DNA of 36,109 nt from Acidobacteriota bacterium. Lineage in GTDB: Bacteria > Acidobacteriota > Thermoanaerobaculia > Multivoradales > JAHEKO01. Below are positions 8,929 through 20,137 of the stretch, piece by piece. The notes beneath the pieces were generated by a model. It was not told where the DNA came from and made no database searches. It worked only from the letters and a program-made list of their open reading frames with translations. The translations under genes were made by a program, and so were the position numbers. Location: positions 1-36,109 of the forward strand of contig JAUVRX010000005.1 in NCBI GenBank assembly GCA_030597375.1, in the 5' to 3' direction. The number at the start of each line of letters is the position of its first letter. The stretch's first letter is position 1.

Positions 8929-11367
8929 GTGAGATCGAACTCCTCGAGGCCTGCTGAGAACTCTCCGTCCCTTCGAAACCGATCCGGAAGTCGGCGACGA
9001 CGTAAGGCGCTGGGTTGGATCGTGCCGCCGGCCATCGCGATTGTCCTCGGGATACTCGGTGGCGTCGGGATCGCCTCGGTCATCAACATGCCCCAGGTCG
9101 AGTCGCTGGCCGACTTCAGTCCAGGTGTCATCACGCGCCTTTTCGATCGCAATGGCGAGGTCTTTGCCACCTACGCCAAGGAGAAAAGGGTTTTGATCGA
9201 GGACGGCGAAGTCCCGGTGCTCCTCCAGAACGCCGTGCTGGCAGCCGAGGACAGCAACTTCTTTCAGCATGGGGGAATCGATGCCGAGGGTGTGTTGCGC
9301 GCCATGACCCAGAACCTGCGACAGGGCAGAATGGCCATGGGTGGCTCGACGATCACCATGCAGCTCGCTCGCCAGCTCTACCTGACGCCCAAGAAGACGT
9401 GGCGACGCAAGGCAGAGGAGGCGCTTCTCGCGGTCGAATTGGAAAAGAGCTTCAGCAAACAACAGATCTTGACCCTGTACTGCAATCTCATCTTCATGGG
9501 GCATGGCAACTACGGGATGGAGTCCGCTGCTCGGGCCTACTTCGGCAAGACCGTGAAGGACCTCGACCTTGCCGAAGCGGCGGTTCTGGCCGGAATTCCA
9601 CAAAGGCCCAGCACCTACAGTCCCTACAGAAATCCCGAGCTGGTGGTCACCCGGCGCAACTATGTACTGCGCCGCATGCGGGAAGAAGCCTACATCGACG
9701 AGGAGGAGTACCAGGAGGCTACCCTTCTGCCGCTGCTCGTCGTACCGAACCGCAAGAAGGATCTCCAGGCTCCATACTTCGCCGAGGAGGTTCGACGGTA
9801 TCTCGAATCCACCTACGGCGCCGAGGGACTCCTCGAAAAGGGACTGCAGGTCGACACGACCCTGGACCCGGCCATCCAGAGGGCTGCATCGACGGCCCTC
9901 GAGCAAGGCCTCGTACGCCTCGACCATCGTAGAGGATGGCGGGGTGCGGTACATCACGTCCAGGAAGACGATCTGGAGAGCTATGAGCTGCCGTCTTGGC
10001 GTGACGTCGAGCTACTAACGGGGAGATGGTACGAGGCTCTGGTCATGAGCGTCGACTCGCGAAGCGCCGTGGTCCGCATCGGGGAGAGCGCCCTGCACCT
10101 GGGCCCGGAGGGAATGAAGTGGACAGGGCAAAAAGACCCCCGGAGAATTCTCGAGCCGGGTGATGTCGTTTGGGTTCGCCTCGAATCCGTTGACGGGGAA
10201 GAGGGACAGCCGGAGATCGTGCGCCTCGAGCAGGAGCCGGAGCTCGAGGGAGCAGCGATCGTTCTGGAGTCCTCTACAGGGGCAGTGCGGGCCATGGTCG
10301 GCGGCTGGGATTTCAACCGCAGCAGCTTCAATCGCGCCACACAAGCACGACGACAGATTGGTTCGGCTTTCAAGGTCTTCGTCTATGGAGCTGCGCTCGA
10401 GACCGGGTTCACGGCCGCCGACACCATCTTTGACGCCCCGATCGTCTTCCCCGGCGCCGACAGCCTTCCCAGCTATTCCCCACGCAACTTCTACCGTAAG
10501 TACTACGGCATTACGACGCTGCGCCGAGCGCTGGAGAAGTCCATGAACGTCTGCTCCGCCAAGCTGATGGACATGGTGGGAGTCGAGCGCACGATCGACT
10601 TCGCCCGCCGTTGCGGAATCCGTTCGGACCTGCCACCCTACCCGAGCCTCGCACTCGGTGCAGCATCGCTCATCCCCCTCGAGCTCGCTAGCGCCTACTC
10701 CGCCATTGCCAATCAGGGCGTCTACCTCGAGCCCTTTCTGATCGAGGCTGTTCGTACTCCGGACGGTCAGGAGTTGGAAGCTCACCGACCTCGAGCTCAC
10801 AAGGCGATGGAACCGGAGATCGCCTATGTGCTAGGACACATCCTCGAGGGCGTGGTGGACAGGGGGACCGCGGCGCGCCTCTCCGGCCTCGATCTCGATC
10901 TGGCCGGCAAGACCGGCACCACCGACGACTACATCGATGCGTGGTTCGTCGGCTACACGCCGACCTACACGATCTTGACCTGGGTGGGCTACGACGTCAA
11001 CCGCTCCATCGGCAGAAACATGACTGGGGCCGCCGCCGCTCTGCCGATTTGGAAGTCGATCGTGGAAACCGGCCTTGATGAGGGTTGGATCGCTGCAGGC
11101 GCCTCCTTCGTTCGCCCACCAACGATTGTCGAGATGCAGGTCGACTATCTCACTGGACTGTTACCTGGCCCTGGTGCCCAGTCCCTGATCTCAGAGGCTT
11201 TTGTCTCCGGTACGGAGCCCGCCCGCCAATTCGATCAGAAAAGCCTTCGAATCCTCCAACTCCCCTGGTATCAGCAGCAACCTTTCTATCTACCCAAGGC
11301 CGGTGAGCGGATGCCCGGCGATGTGGCCGACTGGTCCCTCGTCCAGCAATCCTGGGCCGAGGAGTAG
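8929..11367 (+). CDS. Class A penicillin-binding protein (GT51 transglycosylase + transpeptidase)
   Basis: 812 aa, GTG start. GT51 motifs EDSNFFQHGGID and GGSTITMQLARQLYL...LEKSFSKQQILTLYCNLIFMGHGNYGMESAARAYFGK. Transpeptidase SAFK, SMN and KTGTT motifs. Confidence 0.96.
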   Translation: MRSNSSRPAENSPSLRNRSGSRRRRKALGWIVPPAIAIVLGILGGVGIASVINMPQVESLADFSPGVITRLFDRNGEVFATYAKEKRVLIEDGEVPVLLQNAVLAAEDSNFFQHGGIDAEGVLRAMTQNLRQGRMAMGGSTITMQLARQLYLTPKKTWRRKAEEALLAVELEKSFSKQQILTLYCNLIFMGHGNYGMESAARAYFGKTVKDLDLAEAAVLAGIPQRPSTYSPYRNPELVVTRRNYVLRRMREEAYIDEEEYQEATLLPLLVVPNRKKDLQAPYFAEEVRRYLESTYGAEGLLEKGLQVDTTLDPAIQRAASTALEQGLVRLDHRRGWRGAVHHVQEDDLESYELPSWRDVELLTGRWYEALVMSVDSRSAVVRIGESALHLGPEGMKWTGQKDPRRILEPGDVVWVRLESVDGEEGQPEIVRLEQEPELEGAAIVLESSTGAVRAMVGGWDFNRSSFNRATQARRQIGSAFKVFVYGAALETGFTAADTIFDAPIVFPGADSLPSYSPRNFYRKYYGITTLRRALEKSMNVCSAKLMDMVGVERTIDFARRCGIRSDLPPYPSLALGAASLIPLELASAYSAIANQGVYLEPFLIEAVRTPDGQELEAHRPRAHKAMEPEIAYVLGHILEGVVDRGTAARLSGLDLDLAGKTGTTDDYIDAWFVGYTPTYTILTWVGYDVNRSIGRNMTGAAAALPIWKSIVETGLDEGWIAAGASFVRPPTIVEMQVDYLTGLLPGPGAQSLISEAFVSGTEPARQFDQKSLRILQLPWYQQQPFYLPKAGERMPGDVADWSLVQQSWAEE

Positions 11368-11416
11368 GGAAACCAGCCGAATCGGTCTGAGGGTGAGTCC
11401 GCAGGAACCACGCGGG

Positions 11417-12676
11417 CTAGTCGGCTGCCAGAGGTTTGGTGCCGATCATCGCGTAATCCTGAAACCCGTACAGGAGCTCGTCCAGTCTGTCCCGTAGGCG
11501 GTTGACATGATCCGCTACAGGTTTGATCTCGTCGGGTAGGTCGAATAGATCGATCTCGGGTAGGCGATCTTCAGCCTCGAACGGGCGTAGATCCAGACGC
11601 TCCACCGGGTCGAAGCCGGCCTGCTCGAACTGCAGCATCAGGGTGGCAGGATGAACCGGTCGGCGGTGAGTCGGATCGAGCCAGAAGTTCCTTGCGGCGA
11701 CCACTAGAGAAAGAGGATTCGGGGTCTCCAGGATCAGGGTCCCACCCGGTTCCAGGACTCGCCAGGCCAGACGCACGAGGCGATCCACATCCGTCGGCGC
11801 CAGGTGTTCAATCACGTGCAGGGAAAGCACTCCACCCAGGCTCCCTTCGGAGGCCTCCTCGAGCGCGCCAAACAGATCGCCACGGTCTGCAGCGAGTTCC
11901 AGGCCGCGACAGTGTGCCACCATCTCCTCGCTCTGGTCTGTGCCACGGGCCGCAATACCGTGCTCTTTGAGGACCGTGAGCATCTCGCCCCTGCCGCAGC
12001 CCAGGTCCAGAATTGGCCCCTTCCCCTCCAGGTAACCGAGGTAGGCCTGCGCTCGGGTCGAAATCTCCTCTCGGGTCCCCCGAAACCGGTCCTCGAGCTC
12101 CAGGTAGCTCTGGTCCTTCCAGACCTCTTCCAGGGCGGCGCGGCTGACGGGTTCCGTCTCTGAATCCGAGACCCGTGCCAGAAGACTCCCCAACCGGCTC
12201 CAGTAGTGTTTGCTCTCCCTGCGCTGCCGATCCAGCCGCTGGTCCATCAGAGCGTACAGAGCATCGGTGTGCTGGTTGAAATCGGTCAGTACCTCGCGCG
12301 GAAAGGCCTCGAGATAGGTAATGCGACGATGATTGTTCTGGACATCCCGGACCAGGTCGTCGCGCACTTGACGCAGATCCCGGATGAAGTCGCTCGGGGC
12401 CCGTTGCAGAAACTCGAGATTCTCCAGAACGATCAGATTGAAAGTCTGCTGACGCACCCACAGATCGTGCTGTGGAAGCGAAACCGCTGGCCTGAAGAAA
12501 CGCGCCAAGCGTTTCAGGAGTCGCTCGGCCCGACCGGCCAGCCCCGTGCGCCGGCTGACCACCGGAAAGGCATGATTGCCTTCCCACAGCCAACGCCAAG
12601 CCGACAGATCCCGTGTCGGTTCGCCGACAAAATCCTCGATCGAGGGATCCGGCTTGGGCGACTCCGGGCTCGACAT
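11417..12676 (-). CDS. Class I SAM-dependent methyltransferase with N-terminal helical extension
   Basis: 419 aa. ILDLGCGRGEMLTVLKEHGIAARGTDQSEEMV, VLSLHVIEHL, VLEPGGTLILETPNP. Confidence 0.87.
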   Translation of the reverse strand: MSSPESPKPDPSIEDFVGEPTRDLSAWRWLWEGNHAFPVVSRRTGLAGRAERLLKRLARFFRPAVSLPQHDLWVRQQTFNLIVLENLEFLQRAPSDFIRDLRQVRDDLVRDVQNNHRRITYLEAFPREVLTDFNQHTDALYALMDQRLDRQRRESKHYWSRLGSLLARVSDSETEPVSRAALEEVWKDQSYLELEDRFRGTREEISTRAQAYLGYLEGKGPILDLGCGRGEMLTVLKEHGIAARGTDQSEEMVAHCRGLELAADRGDLFGALEEASEGSLGGVLSLHVIEHLAPTDVDRLVRLAWRVLEPGGTLILETPNPLSLVVAARNFWLDPTHRRPVHPATLMLQFEQAGFDPVERLDLRPFEAEDRLPEIDLFDLPDEIKPVADHVNRLRDRLDELLYGFQDYAMIGTKPLAAD

Positions 12677-12681
12677 CTACC

Positions 12682-13128
12682 CTACTCTTCCGCTTCGACA
12701 GTGACCGTGACTTCCGCAATCACTTCGGGGTGAAGCTCGATCCTGACCTGATGATCCCCCAGCGTCTTGATTCCGCCTTCGAGGTCGATGCGCCGATTGT
12801 CGACGGTGACTCCCTTCTCGAGCAGCAACTCGTTGACCTCGCTAGCCGTGACCGACCCGTAGAGAGTCTCTGCCTCGCTGACACGTTTGGCAATACGCAG
12901 TCGAAGGCTCGCAATCGAAGTTGCGATCTCCTGAGCAGCTTCCTGCTCCTTGGCATGTCGGGCATCGATCTTGCCCCGCTGCTGCTCGAAGACCTTTTGG
13001 TTCCCAGGCGTGGCTACCAGCGCCAGTCCCTTGGGGACCAAATAGTTTCGGGCATAGCCTGGCTTGACGTTGACGATCTCACCCCTCTTGCCCGCATGCA
13101 GAACGTCCTGCATCAAGATCACTCGCAT
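12682..13128 (-). CDS. rplI: 50S ribosomal protein L9
   Basis: MRVILMQDVLHAGKRGEIVNVKPGYARNYLVPKGLA; start set to the ATG at 13128 rather than the longer ORF. Confidence 0.97.
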   Translation of the reverse strand: MRVILMQDVLHAGKRGEIVNVKPGYARNYLVPKGLALVATPGNQKVFEQQRGKIDARHAKEQEAAQEIATSIASLRLRIAKRVSEAETLYGSVTASEVNELLLEKGVTVDNRRIDLEGGIKTLGDHQVRIELHPEVIAEVTVTVEAEE

Positions 13129-13138
13129 GGTGCCCCTC

Positions 13139-13393
13139 CTAGTCCGACGTGTAGGGCAGCAGAGCCAGGTGACGGGCCCGCTTGATGGCCTGTTGGATGA
13201 CACGCTGATGCTTGGCGCAGGTACCCGAGATGCGTCGCGGCAAGATCTTGGAACGCTCTACCAGGTACTGCTGGAGGAACCGGAGGTCCTTGTAGTCCAC
13301 GACGTCGAGCTTGTCGGCACACATCCGACAGACCTTGCGACGCCTGAAGAAGAACTTCTTCTTGCCTGACCCCCCTCTGCCTACGGCTGCCAT
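13139..13393 (-). CDS. rpsR: 30S ribosomal protein S18
   Basis: 84 aa. [62 protein letters not shown]. Confidence 0.98.
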   Translation of the reverse strand: MAAVGRGGSGKKKFFFRRRKVCRMCADKLDVVDYKDLRFLQQYLVERSKILPRRISGTCAKHQRVIQQAIKRARHLALLPYTSD

Positions 13394-13785
13394 TAGCGCC
13401 CCTCCTCACTGTCACTGGCCACCTGCTTCGATGCTTCGGCTGCCGGCTCGACTTCACTGGTTCCCGAATCTCTAGGTGCCCGTTCCCTCAGGCGACCCGC
13501 ATCCGTTCGGACCACCAGATACCGCAGGATACTGTCACTCTGGTGCATTCTCTGCCGCGCCAGTTCGAATGGACTACCACCTTCACTCTCAACATGCAGC
13601 AACACGTAGTGCCCTTCCTTCAACTTGTCGATTGGATACGCCAGTTTCCGCTTTCCCCAGCTCTCCTCTTTGGCGATGACTCCCCCTGCATCGGTGATCA
13701 TCTTCTGGAAGTCCTGGCTCAGTCCGACGACCTCCTCGTCGGAAAGACGAGGATTGGCCACGAACATCAACTCGTATTTACGCAT
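13393..13785 (-). CDS. rpsF: 30S ribosomal protein S6
   Basis: 130 aa. [19 protein letters not shown]...[18 protein letters not shown]...[13 protein letters not shown]. Stop overlaps the rpsR start (TAATG). Confidence 0.97.
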   Translation of the reverse strand: MRKYELMFVANPRLSDEEVVGLSQDFQKMITDAGGVIAKEESWGKRKLAYPIDKLKEGHYVLLHVESEGGSPFELARQRMHQSDSILRYLVVRTDAGRLRERAPRDSGTSEVEPAAEASKQVASDSEEGR

Positions 13786-13972
13786 GGGTGCTGAATCCTC
13801 CCTCTGGCCTGATCAGTCCCCTTCTATGTAGGGACAGAGAGGTTGATGGATTGGAGCGCACGAACTTGTCGGCACCCCACGACGACTGACCGCCGATTCT
13901 AGCCTATTCTCGGCAAAAAACAACGGTTGATTCCGCTGGGTCCCCCCCCCGCGACGGATCCCGGTCTCCAAA

Positions 13973-16054
<2,082 letters not shown>

Positions 16055-16124
16055 ATCCCTCCTCCGAGATGGCGCATCTGCCCCTGGTTCGAGCCTTCCG
16101 GCTCCCGACGCCTGTCCAGCCCGG

Positions 16125-16718
16125 TCATCGGTTGAACTCGTTCATGGTCGCCTCTGGACCGTCCGTCAGCCAGCGCTCACAGGCAGCGGCCGCCCGAGCG
16201 GTCATATCCTCGACTTCACCGAGCTCCGTTTCCAGAAATGGTGACAGCACGAAGTCCACCAGGGCATCGCCCTCCAGGGTTTCTTCAGTGTCTCCCACAC
16301 CCAACCGAATCCGGGGGATCGACTCGCTCTGCAGATTCTGAATCACCGACTCCATGCCCCGATGGCCGCCGGGGCCGCCGGACCTGCGAAACCGGACTCT
16401 CCCCAGCGCCAGTTGAACGTCATCGAAGACCACGAGAATATCCTCGCCTTTCAAGTCGCGCTTCTCCGCCAGACAGCGCAAAGCATACCCACTTCGGTTC
16501 ATATAGGTCTGTGGCCGGGCCAACACCAGTGAGGGCTCAATGGCCACCAGCGAGTTGCACTCGAGTCGGTCAAAACTACTTCCCCGGCGCCTGGCCAACT
16601 CCTCCACGACCAGGAAACCCAGGTTGTGCCGCGTCAGCCGGTAACGCTCGCCGGGGTTTCCCAGCCCGACGATGAGTCGAACCCCTTCGCTCGCCTGTGC
16701 TGGCGTTGACTGACTCAT
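16125..16718 (-). CDS. pth: Peptidyl-tRNA hydrolase
   Basis: [69 protein letters not shown]. Confidence 0.97.
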   Translation of the reverse strand: MSQSTPAQASEGVRLIVGLGNPGERYRLTRHNLGFLVVEELARRRGSSFDRLECNSLVAIEPSLVLARPQTYMNRSGYALRCLAEKRDLKGEDILVVFDDVQLALGRVRFRRSGGPGGHRGMESVIQNLQSESIPRIRLGVGDTEETLEGDALVDFVLSPFLETELGEVEDMTARAAAACERWLTDGPEATMNEFNR

Positions 16719-16787
16719 GGCCGGATCGGTAGCGGACGATGGCTGAAAACCTGTGCAACCACGAGCGGCTTCGAACCGACGGCTCTT

Positions 16788-17468
16788 CTAATCCTCCTCG
16801 CTCTCGGGCTCTTCTTCACGTCCGATGAGCTCGGGCTCGGCCTCCTCTTCCTCCAGCAGCCCGATATCCGCCGCCTCGGCCTCGGCTTCCTCGACCTCGG
16901 CTGCCACACGGCTATGGGCTACAGCCGCGATCACCTTGTCCGGCTCGACCATCAACTCGATATTCTCCCCCAGCTCGAGGTCCCTCGCCTGGTAGTTGCT
17001 TCCCAGTTCCAGGTCGCTGACGTCGAGCTCGATGCCTTGCGGGATGTCCCCTGGGAGGCATTCGACCTCGACTTCGCGAGTGACGAAATCGAGAACACCA
17101 CCTTCGTTCTTGACCCCGGCCGGGATTCCCACGAGCTCGATCGGCACCTGCACATTGATCTTCTCGGTCATCTGGACCCGCAGGAAATCGATATGGATGA
17201 TCTGTCGACTGATCGAATCGATGGAGAGCTCTCGGATCATTGTATGGCGCTTCGTCTCTGTTCCGGCCATCTTCAGCAGGAAGACCGCATTCTCGCCCCC
17301 CGCCTCCTTGAGAAGCTCATGCAGGGTCTTGCGATCGACTTGGATGGCTACGGAGTCCAAGCCCCCACCGTAGACAACGGCAGGGATGAGACCTGCGGCA
17401 CGCAGTCGCCGATTGGCATTGGTGCCGGTTTCTTCACGTGATCGAACTTCGAGGGTGATTTCGCTCAT
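16788..17468 (-). CDS. rplY: 50S ribosomal protein L25 / general stress protein Ctc
   Basis: 226 aa. ITLEVRSREETGTNANRRLRAAGLIPAVVYGGG, IHIDFLRVQMTEKINVQVPIELVGIPAGVKNEGGVLDF. Acidic C-terminal tail of the Ctc type. Confidence 0.95.
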   Translation of the reverse strand: MSEITLEVRSREETGTNANRRLRAAGLIPAVVYGGGLDSVAIQVDRKTLHELLKEAGGENAVFLLKMAGTETKRHTMIRELSIDSISRQIIHIDFLRVQMTEKINVQVPIELVGIPAGVKNEGGVLDFVTREVEVECLPGDIPQGIELDVSDLELGSNYQARDLELGENIELMVEPDKVIAAVAHSRVAAEVEEAEAEAADIGLLEEEEAEPELIGREEEPESEED

Positions 17469-17491
17469 GACAAAAAGAGACTCCCAACTGG

Positions 17492-18433
17492 CTAGACAAA
17501 CAATGAGCTCACGGAGCTGTTTTCATGAATTCGGCGAATGGCCTCCCCCAGAAGAGGCGCCACCGATAGCGGCTTCAGCTTGTCGCACCGGTTCAACTTC
17601 TCCTCGAGAGGCGTGGTGTCTGTGACGAGGACCATTTCCAGGGCAGACTCCTGGATTCTCTCCAGGGCAGGCCCTGAAAGGACGCCATGGATTCCGGCGG
17701 CCAGAATGCGATCGGCTCCGTTCTCCTCGAGAGCCTCCACCGTCGACTTCAGAGTGCCTGCCGTGTCGATGATGTCGTCGATCAGGAGGACATTGCGGTG
17801 CCTCACATCTCCGATGAGGTGCATGACCTTTGCCTGGTTCGGAGCGACGCGTCGCTTGTCCACAATGGCCAGGCCGGCATCGAGCCGCTTGGCAATGGCC
17901 CGCGCCCGTTCCACACCACCAGCATCCGGGGAAATGATCATCAAATCGGGGATATCCAGCTTGCGAATGGCCTTCAGGAGAACAGGAGCAGCGAAGAGAT
18001 GATCCACGGGAACGTCGAAGAAGCCCTGGATCTGCGCGGCGTGAAGATCCATGGTAAGGATCCGCTCGGCTCCGGCTGCCGAGATCAGATCGGCTACCAG
18101 CTTGGCCGTGATCGGTACCCTCGGCCTGTCCTTCTTGTCCTGCCGCGCATAGCCGTAATAGGGGATGACTGCCGTGACTCGGGAGGCGGAGGAGCGCTTC
18201 AGGGCGTCGAGCAGAATCAAGAGCTCCATGAGGTTCTCGTTCACCGGCGTGCAGACCGGCTGAATCACGAAGGCGTCCGAACCCCGGACATTCTCCTCGA
18301 TCTGACAGAAGATCTCACCGTCAGAGAAATTGAAGGCTTCCACCCGTCCGAGATCCAGCCCCAGATAGTCACAGATCTCCCGAACCAGGACGGGATGCGC
18401 TCGACCACCGAAGATCTTCAGCTCACCGTACAT
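17492..18433 (-). CDS. prs: Ribose-phosphate pyrophosphokinase
   Basis: MYGELKIFGGRAHPVLVREICDYLG, IPYYGYARQDKKDRPRVPITAKLVADL, DLHAAQIQGFFDVPVDHL, VLLIDDIIDTAGTL. ATG at 18433 preferred (GGGGA about 9 nt upstream); the ORF track extends to a GTG at 18448. Confidence 0.97.
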   Translation of the reverse strand: MYGELKIFGGRAHPVLVREICDYLGLDLGRVEAFNFSDGEIFCQIEENVRGSDAFVIQPVCTPVNENLMELLILLDALKRSSASRVTAVIPYYGYARQDKKDRPRVPITAKLVADLISAAGAERILTMDLHAAQIQGFFDVPVDHLFAAPVLLKAIRKLDIPDLMIISPDAGGVERARAIAKRLDAGLAIVDKRRVAPNQAKVMHLIGDVRHRNVLLIDDIIDTAGTLKSTVEALEENGADRILAAGIHGVLSGPALERIQESALEMVLVTDTTPLEEKLNRCDKLKPLSVAPLLGEAIRRIHENSSVSSLFV

Positions 18434-18462
18434 CGCACTTTTCCCCACTTGGCAGTTGTCCT

Positions 18463-18641
18463 AGCCCGCATGATTCATGAGCCCCATGGCATCTGGCGGA
18501 GACCGCCCACCGCCTCAGGCCGTCCTCGCTCGTCACTCCTCAACAACCCGCAAGGTTGCCTCCGGTGCTCCTCCCTGCGAGTGACCCGATCTGACGGACG
18601 CTTTCCACAATCAACTCGCGCGGTCATGAATCATGCGGGCT
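18463..18641 (-). repeat. 179-bp structured element bounded by perfect 18-bp inverted repeats, in the tRNA-Gln/prs intergenic region
   Basis: Left arm 18463-18480 AGCCCGCATGATTCATGA; right arm 18624-18641 TCATGAATCATGCGGGCT (exact reverse complements). Internal pairings read directly: CGTCC(18521)/GGACG(18596), GTCACTC(18532)/GAGTGAC(18579), CAACC(18544)/GGTTG(18554), GGCGG(18495)/CCGCC(18503). Confidence 0.7.
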
Positions 18642-18644
18642 GGA

Positions 18645-18719
18645 TGGCTGGGGCGGTAGGAATCGAACCTACGATAGCCAGATCCAAAATCTGGTGCCTT
18701 ACCACTTGGCGACGCCCCA
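18645..18719 (-). tRNA. tRNA-Gln (anticodon UUG), CCA encoded
   Basis: Minus strand TGGGGCGTCGCCAAGTGGTAAGGCACCAGATTTTGGATCTGGCTATCGTAGGTTCGAATCCTACCGCCCCAGCCA. Acceptor TGGGGCG/CGCCCCA, anticodon stem CCAGA/TCTGG with loop TTTTGGA, T-loop GTTCGAATC. Confidence 0.97.
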
Positions 18720-18834
18720 TCATGAGAAAGCCCACATCCCATCGACCACGCGGCTCTCGACAGAACCCAGATGCTCAAAAGAGAGAGCACCTCGATGGCC
18801 CGGTCGGCTCCACAATCTCCCCGAATCGGTCCGA

Positions 18835-19242
18835 TCAAGAATTCCAGAAGGAATCCCGCAGGTGCATCTCTGCCACTTCCTCGAGGCTCTTCGTCTCCGG
18901 GGATTCTTCTGTCTGATCTGCCGCCGGTAGTACTTCTTTCCCAAGAGGCGTCTGGCGGCTGCTATCCCGCACCTCGTCCGATCTCTCTCCAGACAGAGCT
19001 CGATCATACTCTGACAAGATCTGATCCTCGAGCATCTTCCGAGTCTCATTGTTGAGCGGATGGGCCACATCCTTGAACTTTCCATTGCGCTTCTTGCGGC
19101 TCGGCATGCTGATGAACAGTCCGTCCCTACCCTGAATGACCTTGATATCGTTCACCATGAAACAGTTGTCGAAGACGATGGAGACAAAAGCCCGCAGCTT
19201 CTCCTCGTCGACTGGGAATACCTTGACCTCGGTGATTAGCAT
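18835..19242 (-). CDS. spoVG: SpoVG family protein
   Basis: MLITEVKVFPVDEEKLRAFVSIVFDNCFMVNDIKVIQGRDGLFISMPSRKKRNGKFKDVAHPLNNETRKMLEDQILSEYDRAL. Start at ATG 19242 instead of the longer ORF. Confidence 0.95.
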   Translation of the reverse strand: MLITEVKVFPVDEEKLRAFVSIVFDNCFMVNDIKVIQGRDGLFISMPSRKKRNGKFKDVAHPLNNETRKMLEDQILSEYDRALSGERSDEVRDSSRQTPLGKEVLPAADQTEESPETKSLEEVAEMHLRDSFWNS

Positions 19243-19255
19243 CGAATCTTCCCCT

Positions 19256-20137
19256 TCACTGAACGACACGGAGTCGCTGTAGTGAGGTGCGCTTCAATGT
19301 ACGCGTGCGCAACACCCGACAGTCAGTCGGCAACCTGCTTTCTAGCTCGGCACTACCCACCGGAGCTTCGAAACATGCGAACAGGGTAGCTCCACTTCCG
19401 GAAAGTCGCACGACTCGAGCTCCGGCCTCGACCAGCGCATTATATACGCGGCCCACCTCGGGAAATCGACGCATCACCAGCGGCTGCAGATCATTCCAAC
19501 CGCGAGCCGCCATCTGCCAATCGAGGCCCTCGTCCCAGGCGGGCGGGCCCATACTAGAAATCTCCCGATCTGCTGTCAAATCCCTGAATTCCTGGAACAC
19601 CTCTGCCGTCGACACCTCGACGGCAGGAGTCACAAGCCAGAGATCGCGTTCCGGCAGGTCCGCCAGCCGGATGATCTCGTCGCCCCTCCCCAACCCCAGG
19701 GCTGTACCACCGGTCAAGAAGAAAGCCACATCCGCTCCGAGATCGCGGCCCAGCTCCTGCAGCCGAGCATCGGTCGCCAGCTGCACGCCGAGCAGATCCC
19801 GCAAGCCTCGAAGGACAGCAGCGGCGTTGCTGCTGCCACCCCCCAGACCTCCCCCAACGGGAATTCTCTTCTCCAGCTTGATTCGAACACCGTCGACCAG
19901 CGGCCAGGTGGAAAGAAAGGCTGCCGCCGCCCGATGGGCGAGGTTGCTCTCGTCGGCGGGCAGATCATGGCCGGACACCTCCAAGCGGACTCCGTGGCCT
20001 CCGAGCTCCAGGCTCACCAAGTCGCACAGGTCTATCGACTGAAAGACCGTTCGCAACTCATGGTAGCCATCAGGCCGCAGGCCCACGACCTCCAGATGCA
20101 GATTGACCTTGGCGAAGCTACGGTAGGTTGCGCGCAT
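19256..20137 (-). CDS. ispE: 4-diphosphocytidyl-2-C-methyl-D-erythritol kinase
   Basis: MRATYRSFAKVNLHLEVVGLRPDGYHELRTVFQSIDLCD; GHMP kinase motif KRIPVGGGLGGGSSNAAAVLRGL; ARVVRLSGSGATLFACF. Confidence 0.96.
   Translation of the reverse strand: MRATYRSFAKVNLHLEVVGLRPDGYHELRTVFQSIDLCDLVSLELGGHGVRLEVSGHDLPADESNLAHRAAAAFLSTWPLVDGVRIKLEKRIPVGGGLGGGSSNAAAVLRGLRDLLGVQLATDARLQELGRDLGADVAFFLTGGTALGLGRGDEIIRLADLPERDLWLVTPAVEVSTAEVFQEFRDLTADREISSMGPPAWDEGLDWQMAARGWNDLQPLVMRRFPEVGRVYNALVEAGARVVRLSGSGATLFACFEAPVGSAELESRLPTDCRVLRTRTLKRTSLQRLRVVQ

Noticed and set aside
8830-9957. 375-aa minus-strand ORF
   Set aside because: Antisense to the class A PBP, whose motifs are intact.
13942-13950. C9 homopolymer between rpsF and hppA as a phase-variation tract
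   Set aside because: Lies in intergenic DNA downstream of the hppA stop, away from a clear promoter; more likely chance or an assembly-sensitive run.
17687-18916. 409-aa plus-strand ORF
   Set aside because: Antisense shadow of prs and the tRNA-Gln region; no recognisable domain, and prs is unambiguous.
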